This document shows, piece by piece, positions 33,025 to 44,989 of a stretch of DNA of 64,000 nucleotides (position 1 is the stretch's first letter; every line of letters begins with the position of its first letter). The position numbers and the translations under genes are program-made. Source of the DNA: Linanthus parryae (taxonomy: Eukaryota > Streptophyta > Magnoliopsida > Ericales > Polemoniaceae); contig JALGPY010000001.1 of the NCBI GenBank assembly GCA_023055425.1, forward strand, positions 112,201,057-112,265,056. The letters run 5' to 3'. The notes beneath the pieces were generated by a model that was given only the letters and a program-made list of their open reading frames with translations, was not told the origin of the DNA and did not search any database.

Positions 33025-34775
33025 AAACTATAAGGGGGTAAAAGTGCATTTTACCCTTACTAACATATAAATAAGATTAACACTAGAATATACTGGTACT
33101 AATTAATATTAGAATACTGCAAGAAAAATAGACCCCTTTTTAAGGTACAGTTGAGGACTTTATGGAGATCCTTCCTAGTTCCTACCATATCCCTAACAAA
33201 CAAAAGTACAAATGTTGAAGGTACTCTCTTTCTAGTGTGAACAAAAGCTAAGTGACAAATGAATTCTCATTTCTTGGAAGGACAATGAGGTTTTGTAATT
33301 TGTTTGGGAGATGATAAATAATTGACACACAATTGGTACAATTTTGACTCACCTAAATGTTCATACTATTATAGATTGTGTGCGCGCGAGTCGTAGAGAC
33401 TTGTACAAAATCATTGTTTTACCTTAACCTACCTTTGTTTGTAGTGCTTTTGTAGATTTGTGTACATTCCACTATTAACAATCATCACACTCGTATCAGG
33501 AAGAAATAGTAGCTATAGGAACCAGATTATTGCCAACATTGCACGAGGGCGTTTTTGTTCTATGTTTTTTTGCCAGAGAATTCAAATAATTTTGTTGTGA
33601 AGACTTGCTATAATTCACCTCAACTACTCATTCCAATAATATCATAAACTTTCATCTCATTTAAGCTCATCCAAACACACCCAATGTAAGTGTTCAGTAT
33701 GGTCTTAACATAAAACACTAGACCGGAACTACTGAAATGCATTTGCCCGGTCGTTTTGTGCTATTGCATTTCTCCAAGTAGTCGTCTTCACTTCTCATGA
33801 TGAATTATATGGCCAATTTAATGAGATACTGAGTACAAACTCAACTAGTGGGTCTCGAGCAACTAATGCAATTTGAACTAGACACAAAAAACTAGCGCAA
33901 TTTAGTTGGATTGAATCATGATTTAATGAAATTTAGATCCACCAAGTTTGATTGTGCTCGAATTCATGTTCGAGTTGGATCGCCCGAAGATCATCGCGTA
34001 AAATAATTCTTGGTTCATTGACCTTAAGTGAATCATAGTAAGTGGAATCGTTTTTTTTCTTCTAATAAGCACAAAGCCTAAAACTCATTATAAACGAACC
34101 TCATTGCATTTCACGAATCAGAAAAGTAGCGATTCATATTGCCTTAAGAGAATAGTGATCCATATCGCTTAGTTTATAAACTAATAAGTTACGTTCCACT
34201 AGATTCTAATTATGACGGATACCTTAAAAGATCAGATCCAATTTTCAGCCTAAATTTCGATCCCTTAACCGAGCAAAATGGAAGCGTTTGCTTGCTAGGC
34301 AAAGAATTTAGTTATTTTTCTGTAAAGCTGACATGAATTTCAGAACTTAAAAGGGCATGCTATCAAGATATCCAAATGTTGAACATGAAATGGTTTTTCT
34401 TTTTTTGGGGTCAGAACTCAGAACATGAGATAGTTCAACTCCCCAAAAACAAAGATAATGAAAGCTATGGGTTCCACAACTTCTACCGAGCCCATATTAC
34501 TCCCCAGTCTTCTACACAAAACCATGTGCCTCGATAACCCTTTGAATTGACCAACAAAAATCTCTGCCACTTTTTTTAAACTTTGATGATAACCAAAACT
34601 TGATAACAGTGTTAGATTTTCTAGTGGCTAAAATAACTGATTAAACGATTTAATGACAGAATAGAGAAAAAGAATGTGTAAATTAAGAGATGTGATTCCT
34701 TTCTACAGTTTAATTATGTTCATATTACTGATTGTTTAACGATTTTTCGTTTTTTGCAGGGAAGTGAGAGCATGC
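33025..34775. other. Intergenic, no recognisable feature
   Basis: No supported gene or delimited repeat. The GTGTGCGCGCGAG stretch at about 33378 is an isolated GC-rich patch. Confidence 0.5.
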
Positions 34776-34783
34776 CCCTGCAA

Positions 34784-35312
34784 AAGGGCTATAAATGAAC
34801 CAATGAACCAAGCCGTTCGCGAGCAACTCGTGTTCGGCTCGTCAAAAACTCGTTCGTATTCGGTTCACAAAAATAAACAAGCAAACTCAAACATAAGATT
34901 TTGTTCGATTAATAAACAAACAAACACAAACTTTGGCTCGTTAGTTTATTTTGTTTGTGACCAATTGTTATTTACATATTTTATATGTAATCGTAAAGGA
35001 ATTCACTTTAAAAATAATTAGTTTTGTTGTGCTTTATGATAGTTTTAGGACATATCCGAAAGAGATCATTGAGAAAAAATATCAATAAAACAGAAAGATT
35101 AAATAATTGACATGTAACTGCATTAATATTTCATTAACCATTGGCTCGATTGTTGGCTCGTATTCGACTTGAGTTTTAATGAACTTTTATCAGACAAACT
35201 CAATTAAACAGTATAAAAGTTGTTCAGCTCGGATTCGTGTTCGTTCTTAATTTAAACAAACTAAACTCAAACTAAACGATATTCGGTTCGGATCGGTTCA
35301 TTTACAACTCTA
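34784..35312. mobile_element. Non-autonomous hAT element with exact 8-bp duplication
   Basis: The termini AAGGGCTATAAATGAACC and GGTTCATTTACAACTCTA are inverted repeats with a few mismatches. CCCTGCAA occurs on both sides (34776-34783 and 35313-35320). Subterminal regions repeat GGCTCG/CGAGC and TTCGT words in mirrored orientation. 529 bp, no transposase. Confidence 0.88.
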
Positions 35313-35320
35313 CCCTGCAA

Positions 35321-36300
35321 CCCTCCAAATAGGGCTAATATAAATAGTAATTCTGTTTTACTCTGATATACTATGAGTGTAAATAGCAATTATGTAAAGA
35401 GAATTATTATTTCTTGAAAATAACTGTTAAAAGCCATGTGCAGTATTATGTTCAGACCTAAACTTTGAAAAATAGACATTAAACTGCCTCGATTATTTAA
35501 GGAGGACTTCTCTGCCTTTCAAAATAAAAATAAAAATGAGAACTTCTCTATATTATTTTCTATTTTAATATTGTAACAGCTTTTAAACTGTTCCAACATA
35601 TATGTGTTCAGTTTTTCTTTTCTTCTTTTCACACAAATACTACACTTCTTTTCTTCTTTAAACTCCCATATTTGAAATTCTCAAAGATGTCAAAGGAATT
35701 GGGCTAAACAAAAGAGCAGCTTTTCAATGGGATGCTACATCTAATAAGCTGTTTACAACTAATAATATAAATTCGGTTTTCGGATACAACCGAAAATGGA
35801 GTTAAGCATTTCCCCTCAAGAAAATAAGTTTCCAAAAGTGTGTTTAGTACAAACTTTACTCGACCCGTGTTGCCAATGTGACAAAAGTTGTAGCAGTTGA
35901 ATTTCGCCACTTAATACTAAAGTTTCATTAAAACGTCTCATTTAACACCCTATAATTTGTCCTACATCAGAAAGTGTGCCTCTATAAAAGTGACCCAAAA
36001 TTTTTTAAAATTAAAATAAAAGTGACCCAAAATAAAATGCATGGAATTGTGTGACATTATGATATAAACGCATGCATTTAAAGTGTGGTTTTATCATTTC
36101 AGTTATTACAATTTCAGCTTTCGGAGCCAAATATCAAAGAAACGAACAACCAATTAATCCTAAGATCATGCTATCACTAAATCTTTTTTTTCCGAGGAAA
36201 CTAAAGCACAGTAAAAACATAGGACAAGGCCAAAAGCACCCATAACTATACACTTTGTAAGACACGCCACAACTCATGATGACAAATGCATACCACTGCA
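35321..36300. other. Intergenic, no supported gene
   Basis: AT-rich sequence. The - strand open frame at 35704-35910 has no motif and no splicing partner that I can find. Confidence 0.45.
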
Positions 36301-36303
36301 ATA

Positions 36304-36560
36304 CTTAGTCTGTTTCTTCTCTTTCTTTCAGTATTGACTTTTTCATCCGTATGCATGTCACTTTAACCCGGTGATTTGGATGGTAAACCATGTAATTTTT
36401 CGATAATTTTTCATGGTGTTGTAGAATAAAATTTATTGTACAACACCATAAAAATTTACCAAAAAATTACATCGTATTGCCAATCAAATCATCACGTCAA
36501 AGCGACCTGATGAATAGTGGTAAAACTCAAAAGTGGAAGAAAGAGAAGAAACAGAGGAAG
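36304..36560. mobile_element. TA-flanked fold-back MITE, family B copy 1
   Basis: Flanked by TA (36302-36303 and 36561-36562). The left CTTAGTCTGTTTCTTC and right GAAGAAACAGAGGAAG ends are inverted, and the two halves are nearly complementary throughout (CGGTGATTTGGATGGTAAA / CAATCAAATCATCACG, AATAAAATTTATTG). It is related to the copies at 43600-43859 and 51745-52011. The TA target and end sequence suggest a Tc1/mariner-derived (Stowaway-type) family. Confidence 0.85.
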
Positions 36561-36562
36561 TA

Positions 36563-37276
36563 ACTACTAAGATGTCTGAAATTAACGCATTGATATTGTT
36601 CTATCAACTGAAGTGATAACCCAATATAAACTCACACAATTAGGAAATCAGGCACAAAAGTGATTGCACACTAAATTCAATGAGTTTCATATTATTGGTA
36701 TTGATTAGTGGGAGGGAACAAATTGACTTACCCAATTAATGTAGCAAATTCACATGTGCTTATCCACATGGGAGGAGGGTGTTTTTTGATTGTAGGCAGA
36801 GGCAACTAACTAAGGGCCTCTTGACTGACATTGTAAGACATCCACACTTTAACGTGGGTGGTCAGCAGTATGTTCCATGCCCAAAAACTCATCCCCCCTT
36901 TTTACTTAAATGCTCACCACTACTGCTACTACTAGAATCCTCCTCTCAATCATGATCTGACAATGTTTTTGGCTTTTTAATTCGTAAAAATGTGTAATAA
37001 GACCCTATATTTAGCACACTCTTTGTGAATGGTTTTTGCATAAGACCCCATGTGGTTAAGGGCAGTTTGGCAAAAGAGCACCATTCGAAGGCACAAATGG
37101 AGGCAGATGCGTAGACCCTCCAACGATCAAGTTTGTAACTGGAGGAGAAGAAAGCAAGTAAATAGAATTGAAGAACAAGTTTATAGTCTAATACGATAAA
37201 TTGATGTGCTCATTGAAGGTGAGGCTCAATCAAGAAAAATGAACTTTTGAGGAAGCTCTTGACGGTGTTCCACAGA
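36563..37276. other. Intergenic spacer
   Basis: No gene. A stretch at about 37000-37080 (AAGACCCCATGTGGTTAAGG) recurs in inverted form at about 46988-47020, so a short dispersed repeat is present. Confidence 0.4.
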
Positions 37277-37281
37277 GTCTA

Positions 37282-38589
37282 TGTTGGTATATGTCCTATA
37301 TGCAATCTATATTGATATATATTATAGTAACATTTACTTTAATGTAGGACATTTTTTAAATATACGATGATATATTGATAGAATAAAATTCATAACTTTT
37401 TTTATACTCACAAATATTCCTAGTCAACTATTATTGTTAATACTCACAACATTACATTGAGACAAACTGAGAGTATGTGGGTAGATTGATATTATATACC
37501 TATTCTAACACATGAATATGTATCATGAGTAATCACATATTGTATTAACCAGCCATGAGAATCCTGCATAGGTTGTTATGTGAGTACCACATGTATTTCT
37601 CATAGTGATAATAATATTGTAATTCTTCGTCTTAAAGTCCCCACATCCCAAATATATGTATTGATATATTTTGATATCATCAATTCATCAGATAACAAGA
37701 TGATCATAAAGCCGATACTTGGATATATTATGAATCATCCCGATGGATGCGAGTGATGTAGATTCGATTAGTTCCTCTTACATAAAGGGAGTAGAAGATA
37801 TCTAAGACCACTCAATGAGTGAGACTTAGAAAATGCATGCTCATGAGACCATATGAATTAATATGAGATATTGATGTCATTTATTTATCTAATGTCTATT
37901 CAGATTAAAAAAAAAAATATATCTGATATACAATGGTGAAATCCCATGTCTTGTGTCTAATATGGATGTCTGGTCAAAGAAATTCTACGATATTGTAACA
38001 TATGTTTGTCAAATATCTGGTATTCATATTACATGGGCGGTGATGATGTATTGCTAGATGTCACCCATTATTTGTAGCTATTAAGTATAGTTTAATTATT
38101 ACTGCCAACGTAGTTAAGAACAACATCACACACAAGAACATCTTAAATCAGAACTAATTATTCCTATGTTGGAATAAAGAGAAAAACTTAAATTCGACCT
38201 TAATTATTAATTAATCCTTATCGTCTCTATAACACTCTAATACACGTAGCCAAGTTATGCTTTTTAGCACTATTCGTATCAGATATAGATTAACTAGGGT
38301 CTCGAGAGGGGAGTTTTGATCTTGAATGTCGTCAGATTCCAACTAATTTCATGAGACCCACCTAACCAATCATCTTCCTCCAGCTGTACCACGAAGTGGG
38401 ATTCCAGTTAGAACATTCGCATGGATACCGTGGGGATGTTGTACTCTTAAGCTTTTGTGATTGCCACGACTGAATAGACTGAGGTAACTTCTAGATCTTC
38501 ACATTGTGCTCATTCACATAGGTTTTTGGTGGATATGAGGTATGATTTTGTTATTATTTTCATTGTGTTTGTATGCCTAAAATCCAACA
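37282..38589 (+). repeat. Solo LTR, family A copy 2
   Basis: Opens TGTTGGTATATGTCC and closes AAATCCAACA, giving the inverted TGTTGG/CCAACA ends typical of LTRs. Flanking GTCTA (37277-37281) and GCCTA (38590-38594) match at 4 of 5 bases, as for an old 5-bp duplication. No coding sequence lies between, so recombination between two LTRs probably removed the interior. It is diverged from copy 1 at 30479. Confidence 0.75.
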
Positions 38590-38929
38590 GCCTACATCAG
38601 AGATGATGGCACAAAGGTGGAGCCTTCAACAAAATGGTACTTTAGGGAGTATGAGTGGCAAGCTTCAGAGACGAAGTGAGATTTAGCTTAAAGCGAATGA
38701 GATCAATCAATTTTGTTGGAAGTCGACCAATGTCACGTGAGTCTTATGTCCTTTAATACGGCTCTCAACTCCTCTCCCATGTTTTCCTGGATGAGGTAGT
38801 AGAGGTTGAGATTACTTCGAATTGAAAGTATGTCTGGTTGACTAGGTCACACCAAGTCAAGGAACTATGAAGATCTAAGCCGGAAAAAAGAGACAACTCA
38901 GAGGTCGAGTGACCAGAGTCCCTCCAAGG

Positions 38930-39087
38930 TGATAAGATGATTTAAGGAAGAATAATTTGTAGTCATCAAGTTGGAAAAGATATACAAGGGTCCTATGTAT
39001 ATAGGCTATACAACATAAAATAACGACCTAGTCCCTCAATATAATACAAAATAATAGAGTGACCTATTTAGTTTACATATCATAACA
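38930..39087 (-). repeat. 3' LTR of the Copia element
   Basis: 158 bp, TG...CA ends. Differs from the 5' LTR by several substitutions and small indels (for example TAAGGAAG versus GACGAAG near the start), so the insertion is not recent. Confidence 0.93.
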
Positions 39088-39098
39088 ACCCTCCTCAA
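39088..39098 (-). promoter_or_regulatory. Polypurine tract of the Copia element
   Basis: GAGGAGGGT read on the - strand, directly beside the 3' LTR, the primer for plus-strand DNA synthesis. Confidence 0.75.
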
Positions 39099-39817
39099 AC
39101 TGAAGTTGTCGTGCTAAGCTGAAGTTGGAGACTAAGTCTCGAAAACGTCCAGGCGGGTGAGACTTCGTATGAATGTTTGCGGTTTGATCTGCCGAAGTCA
39201 CATATTTTCAGATGAACTGTGCCAGCACGGAGATAATGGCTAGTAAAGTGGCAGTCTATCTCAATGTGTTTTGTCCTCGCATGAAAGACATCATTGTGTG
39301 CAATCAAGATAGCATTGCGGCTGTCACAACATAAAGTAGTAGCAGCGGATTGTGGCATTCCCATATCAGCTAGTAACCATCGAAGCCAAATGAGTTCTTG
39401 TGTGGTGTCAGCCATTGCACGATATTCGGCTTCTGTTCTTGACCGAGCGACTACAGTTTGCTTCTTGTTGTACCAAAAGATAAGTGAGTTGCCCAAGAAG
39501 AAACTATAACCAGTGGTAGAACGTCTGTCACTTGGATCACCAGCCCAATCTGCATCAGAGAACCCATGTAGGATGGGAGTAGACTCAGCAGGAAAATGGA
39601 GCCCACAAAACATAGTACCCTTCACATACCGAAGAATCTGAAGAACAGCAGCATAATGAGTCGAGCGCAGATCAGTTAGAAGCTGACTGACCTGGTGAAC
39701 ATCATAGGCTATATCGGGACGAGTGACTGTAACGTAGACCCGACTACCTACGAGTTGTCGGTACCGAGTAGGATCAAATAGTGGTTTGCCCTCCAGGGGA
39801 GTCAACCTCGGAATCAC
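39095..39817 (-). pseudogene. Copia RNase H and end of reverse transcriptase
   Basis: A 240-residue open segment. GKPLFDPTRYRQLVGS, RPDIAYDVHQVSQ and LQILRYVKGT form the conserved link after the reverse transcriptase. Then GFSDADWAGDPSDRRSTTGY, RSRTEAEYRAMADTTQE and LCCDSRNAILIAHNDVFHAR give the Copia RNase H (catalytic Asp in SDADWAG, Glu in TEAEYRA, Asp in CDSR). KHIEIDCHFTSHYLRAG follows. This frame is still open, but it is separated from the upstream polymerase by a stop near 39818. Confidence 0.95.
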
Positions 39818-40490
39818 TCAGTCCTGCATGACCTCATAGGCATACTTGGCCTGACAGAGAGAGTATCCACTGCCATCAGAAGTAACCTCAAGTCCCAAGA
39901 AGTAGCTGAGAGGCCCCAAATATTTCATCTCAAAATGACGATTTAGGGACTCTTTTAGTTCAATAATACCAAAAAAATCATCTCCAGTTACTATCATATC
40001 ATCAACATAGATCAACAAGAGAGTAATTCCATGATCCGTATGACGGATGAATAGAGCAAAGTCATATGAACTGGACGAGAAGCCAAGCCGGAGTACTGTA
40101 GAACAAAACATATCAAACCAAGCCCGTGGGGCTTGCTTAAGTCCATAGAGAGCTCGTCGAAGATGACATACATGTGAACTAGGAACCTCAAGACTAGGTG
40201 TAGGCTGAATGTACACCTCCTCCATGAGATCAGCGTTAAGAAATGCATTCTTAATATCCATCTGAAACAAATTTTAACGCCTCTGAGCAGCAACGACTAT
40301 CAGAATGCGTACTGTAGTGAGTCAGGCCACTGGCGTAAAAGTCTCTTCAAAATCAATACCATATTCATGTGTGAAGCCTCTAGCCACCAAACTAGCTTTA
40401 TATCTCTCAATAGTACCATCAGAACGAGTCTTAATCTTGTATATCCGTATGCACCCAACTGTCTTTTTACCTGGTGGTAGCGAAACAAGA
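39818..40490 (-). pseudogene. Copia reverse transcriptase
   Basis: Contains MDIKNAFLNADLMEEVYIQP, LRRALYGLKQAPRAWFDMF, LLLIYVDDMIVTGDD (the YVDD catalytic site, intact) and MKYLGPLSYFLGLEV. The first part (40300-40490, with frames for [18 protein letters not shown] sequence) is broken by stops and frame changes, and a stop precedes MDIKNAF-, so no full enzyme can be made. Confidence 0.95.
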
Positions 40491-41668
40491 TCTTAAGTAT
40501 GGGTTTTCGCTAAAGCATCCAACTCATCATCCATTTCCTTCACCCAACGCGAATCAGACCTTGCTTCTCTATATGAGGGAGGCTCATGCTGTTTGATAAT
40601 AGTACTCATAACAAAATCACGGAACCGTGCTGGAATTGTCTACTCACTGGCGGATCTATGCAGTTCCGCATCCTCATTTGTATGGGAAACATGATTATCC
40701 ATGGGAGGCTCAGGATTATCCAATTGCAACTCATCTAGGGGTTCATTTTCATCATCATAATCATCGACTTGCTCAACCAATGTGGTCGTAGATCCATTAT
40801 AAGGAGAAGTCATCTCGGGAGTTGGGTTCGGGGATATAGGGTTGTTATGTAAGAGCTCATACAAACTTGGTGAGGGGTATCAGGGAAAAATCATAAGATG
40901 GATCAGTGAAGGCATGATTATCAATCAATGTGGAGGGGTGGAACGAAGAGACACTTGAGAACATTTTATGCTCCCAGAAGACAACATGCCAAGATATAAG
41001 AAGACGCTTGGAGACTGGATCCCATAGACGATACCCTTTGTGTTGAATACCATACCCACGGAAACAATAGACACGTGATCGAGGTTCCAACTTGTTGTGT
41101 TTGTGAGGCTGTATAAAAACAAAACCAACACACCCAAAAACGCGAAGAGAGGAATAGTCGGAAGGAACACCAAAGAGTTTATCATATGGTGTCATATTTT
41201 GTATTGTAAGAGTTGGAAAACGATTTATTGTATAAACGGCAGTACGATATATCCAAGTGTATCAAGTAATATCATCAATAAAGATGACAAAATATCTAGA
41301 CCCCCCCCCATAATGGCATGAGGAGAAGGACCCCAAACATCATAATGAACTAAGTCGAAAGGAGCTGAAGAAACATAATTACTTTTACTAAATGACAATG
41401 CGGGTTGTTTTGCGAGCTGACAAGGAAGACAATCCAAATGATCGGTTTCAATTGTTTCTAGATTGCCACTAGAAACAAGTTTCTTTATTACACCAGAAGA
41501 AGCATGACCTAACCTAGAGTGCCATAAGCTAAAAGATGAAGGATCTGTGGAAGATAGAGAATGACGAGACTCGAAAATACGCATCGGAAGATGAAGATTG
41601 GTGAGCTCGAACAATCTTCCAACCCTACGACCGATCCCAAGAAGCTTCCCCATCTGTGGATCCTGCAC
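40491..41668 (-). pseudogene. Copia integrase region and linker
   Basis: From right to left: a GAG-pre-integrase zinc-binding part (LWHSRLGHASSGVIKKLVSS, then CLPCQLAKQPAL, giving the HHCC pattern), the start of the core (DLVHYDVWGPSPH), a frame change near 41225, the region MTPYDKLFGVPSDYSSLRVF with GCVGFVFIQPHKHNKLEPRS, and an acidic linker before the polymerase. The central DDE core is disrupted by stops and by a C-rich run near 41303. Confidence 0.93.
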
Positions 41669-41704
41669 ACGACAACCATTAGCAGAGAAAATAACATGAA
41701 GTCC

Positions 41705-42000
41705 AAGTTCACATATATTCCCCCACCGATATAAGATTCAAAGCAAGTTTAGGAATCAAGTATGTATAAGGAAGCGACAAGCTGGAAGCAGAAACATATC
41801 CAATATGTGTAACATGCATGTTCGAGCCGTCAGCAGTGTGAATGATATGAGCAGGAATAGATGCAAATTTTAATGTAAAAATAGATGCATCAGACATCAT
41901 ATGATTATAGCATCTAGAATCAAAGTACCATGACGAGTTACCTGTGTTTGCTGAGAGAGCTGTTTTGGAGTCTGCTAATGAAATAATTTGCTTCAAAGAA
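41705..42000 (-). pseudogene. Copia aspartic protease
   Basis: SSWYFDSRCYNHMMSDASIF corresponds to the Copia protease start (WY-DSGA-NHM). The active-site DSG is changed to DSR, which should abolish activity. VSASSLSLPYTYLIPKLALN follows, matching the usual VLHVPKLSLNLLSV block. Confidence 0.9.
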
Positions 42001-42004
42001 TTGC

Positions 42005-42655
42005 CTACCTCAACATGATCATGCTGTGTGGTAGAATTAGTGACAGCTGCAGTTGACCTTTTTCCTGATGCTTTGGGACTACCTCCTTTGTTGTTCTGTC
42101 TGAAACCACCTCCTTGTCCTTTAGCCTTAGTATAATCTCTGGCCCAGTGTCCATACTCCTGACAGTTTCAGCATTGCAACGTCGGACAAACAGATATGTA
42201 ATGACCAATATCATGACAATAGCTGCATTCCTTGTGATTACCCTGTGAGCGAGACATAGGAGCATATTGGGGATGAGAAGTAGAAAGTACCATGTCACTC
42301 TGCCTCTAAGTACGTACCAGCCCAAGACGGACTTCATTAGAAAGAAGTTCACCAACTGTAGAATCAAGAGTAGGAAGCGGTGTCCTGTGGAGGAGAGAGG
42401 AGCTAACATGCTCATAAGCATCATTGAGTGCCATAAGAAACTGAATGAGCCGAAAACGATCTATGTATGTTAAGTACAAAGCACATCTTTAGGACACTTC
42501 CATTTAGGCTCAGACTGAGCTAATTGATCCCACGCGACATGCATTTGAGCTAGGAATGCATGGATGGATTGGCCTGGCTGTTGTCTCATTTTGTTAATTT
42601 TCTGCATATGCTGATATTGATGAGAGACATCAGAAGTAGTTTCAAATACGGCGGG
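42005..42655 (-). pseudogene. Copia gag, C-terminal part with two zinc knuckles
   Basis: VSHQYQHMQKINKMRQQPG is followed by a gag core and then two CCHC knuckles. The first, CSYCHDIGHYISVC, is intact. The second has a stop codon at its second position and its last Cys changed to Tyr. The upstream half of gag is 2 kb away at 44673-44989 because of the insertion. Confidence 0.88.
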
Positions 42656-42679
42656 TTTATTTCATTTTTTTTTAAAATA

Positions 42680-43597
42680 AAAAATGGGTTTTAATTTTTT
42701 TTAACACGATCCATATATAAAAATAGATATATATTAGTAGATATATTTATGATCGATCGAGAATTAAATTGAGTAGATGTATCTAGGGAGAATTCACTTT
42801 GAAGCGACTATACTCTAGATACAAACATGTCGTAATGTTTTATTTCAGCGATGAATCAATTTGAAAAAGACCTAAAGTTAGGAATTTATCAAAAGGTAAT
42901 GTTTCACCAATACCCAACCAAAGAGCCACGACCGTACCAATCAAAAAAATTGTTGTCGCTACAGGACGACGGAATAGATTTTGGAATTTATTAACATTCT
43001 CTAAAAAGGGTATTGTTAATAATCTCGCAGGTACTGAAACCATTAAAAGAAGACCTAATAATTTATTGGGTACTGTTCGAAGTATTTGAAATACAGAAAA
43101 GAAGTACCATTCAGGTAATATTTTCAAGGGGGTTCCAAATGGATCTGCCGATTCACCAATCATTGATGGCTCTAATACTGCTAAATCCACGTTACATGCA
43201 ATAGTACCTAGAATTACTACTGGAAAAAATATACAAAAGATCATTGGGCCATGCGGGATCTCCATAATAGTTATGACCCATCCTTTTAGCCAATTTAGCT
43301 CTTAATACATGATCATTAAAGTCAGGTTTTTTGTTATTGGGATAGGTGAATTCTTATAGATCCATCCCCCGAAGGAACCGGACATGATAATTTTTCATCG
43401 TCCATGTCGAGCATAAAAGATCGAATTCGATCCATATAAAATTGATATGTTATAAAATATATATGGTATCCATATTCACACATATATATATATATATATG
43501 AACACATATATATGATAGGAATGGTTCTATCTAAGAAATATTTGACCGAATTCCCTTTTACGTCAACTATCTAGTGCAAATAATTCCGACAAGTAAA
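42680..43597 (-). other. Nuclear copy of plastid DNA (NUPT), petD region
   Basis: Includes the petD exon 2 remnant and, on its upstream side, sequence resembling the petD intron (with GAACCGGACATGATAATTTT near 43378-43397, as expected near a group II intron 3' end), and petD downstream spacer. The outer limits are estimates: the right end abuts the MITE at 43600 and the left end meets an A/T-rich run near 42680. Confidence 0.7.
42864..43338 (-). pseudogene. petD: petD (cytochrome b6-f subunit IV) plastid pseudogene
   Basis: Reads [60 protein letters not shown] and [20 protein letters not shown], the order and length of chloroplast subunit IV. The normal stop after GLF is lost, adding 7 residues. 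There is a 1-nt T insertion near 43227 and one A missing near 43335, both frame-breaking. Many differences look like single transitions (Gly to Asp, Pro to Ser, Gly to Arg), as in old nuclear plastid copies. It cannot work in the nucleus. Exon 1 is absent. Confidence 0.93.
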
Positions 43598-43599
43598 TA

Positions 43600-43859
43600 C
43601 TACCTCTGTTTCCTCTCTTTCAATGGCGGTTAACTTTTTTACCCGTAACTGGGTCGCTTTGACTCGGTGATTTGGATAGCAAAACGATGTAATTTTTTGG
43701 TAATTTTTTCATAGTATTTTAGAGTAAAGTTTACTCTACAAGATCATGCAAATATTACCTAATTCGTGTATCATTTTGCTAACCAAATCACATGGTCAAA
43801 GTGACCCAGGAAATAGTGTCAAAAAGTGAAGTAAGCTGAAAGAGAAGAAACAAAGATAG
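43600..43859. mobile_element. TA-flanked fold-back MITE, family B copy 2, inside the gag insertion
   Basis: Flanked by TA (43598-43599 and 43860-43861). CTACCTCTGTTTC is mirrored by GAAACAAAGATAG. The two halves pair along most of the 260 bp (GTCGCTTTGACTCGGTGATT / AATCACATGGTCAAAGTGAC). Sister of 36304-36560 and 51745-52011. Confidence 0.9.
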
Positions 43860-43861
43860 TA

Positions 43862-44672
43862 CTCAATACCCAAGTAGATTTACAAAGTTGATCATGATAT
43901 CATCAAGGACTTTCTGGGTCGTCTCAGACCTTGCAATTGATGTTTATCCCCAACCTATTTGGAGACTTTTTACATGCACACACAAATGGTTTCGTTGTTA
44001 CTAATATAGTCTAACCCATGTTCTTTTTTAGATCTCCCATACTTCACTCCGATAGTGTCATAGATTGTTTCAATGCATAGGAAATGAATGCACTTCCAAA
44101 CTTTTCAATCTTATCTTAACTAAATGAAATAGATAAAGAGAATTCTGATTGTGGTTTCTCCTTATCTATTTCACTTATTGTACTGGATTTTACAAAGTCT
44201 TCTCATGTATGACACAATTCTGGATCTGATCATAGACAGGAATCTCTTCAAGCGCGAACCGGCCTATCTTCTGTATGTTTACATGGTGGTTGGAACAATG
44301 ACACATTTAGTTGTTAATTCTAATGTGGCAGGTATAGATCTGCACGAACGAATCAAAAGTTCAAGTCACACACTCCCCTAATCCATATTCTCTTCGGAAA
44401 ATTCCCTTCAACTATTAATGTCAAATTAAGTAACATTCCAGGGGTTGAAGGGAAATATCCAAATATATTTCTTATTCTTTTCAATAATCCATACTTGTTG
44501 CAATGAATTCCTATTGTTCCTTCCCGAAGTGATAACTGATTAATTACAACAATCTACGTCTATGATATATCATCTCTATAAAGGACCCGAAATACTTGTT
44601 TACATATCATTGGGAAGTGCATTAACATAAATACGACAGTATGGAGAGGCAATACAAAAGTGTTTTACCTTG
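43862..44672. other. Unassigned remainder of the gag insertion
   Basis: About 800 bp between the MITE and the upstream gag half. I do not recognise plastid genes or transposon domains. The open frame at 44151-44381 has no motif. Confidence 0.5.
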
Positions 44673-44989
44673 AGCTAAGAAAGTTCAACACCTCTGGACA
44701 GTCTCAAAGCGACCAAACGGATTCCGTATGGATGGAAACAATGTATTCCCAATTCAAGCAATAATCGAGCATTAACTGCATCCCATTCTTCTTGAAGGTC
44801 TTCAAGACTAGCAAGCTCAGTTGCAGGTGCCTTCGGAGGAGGAACTTTAGTAGGCCTGGGAGTTTTTCCTGAGACCATACGCCAAAACTTCTTCCTTCAC
44901 AAGAAATTAGAGAACTCACGAGACCACAAAACATAATTTGGCTCATCCAAAATAGTCAAAATTGGCTTAGAAACATCTGATTCATCCAT
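44673..44989 (-). pseudogene. Copia gag, N-terminal part
   Basis: Starts at the likely gag ATG (44989), MDESDVSKPILTILDEPNYV followed by LWSREFSNFL, the typical Copia gag opening (L-DE-NY-LW). After a frame change comes VSGKTPRPTKVPPPKAP, then LASLEDLQEEWDAVNARLLL, another gag hallmark. It stops at the insertion breakpoint near 44672. Confidence 0.88.

Noticed and set aside
30479..38589. One large LTR element bounded by the two family A LTRs
   Set aside because: The second LTR has its own near-perfect target duplication and the sequence between holds no retrotransposon domains.
42840..43265. A functional petD gene
   Set aside because: Frameshifts, lost stop codon, missing exon 1 and location inside a nuclear retrotransposon show a dead plastid copy.
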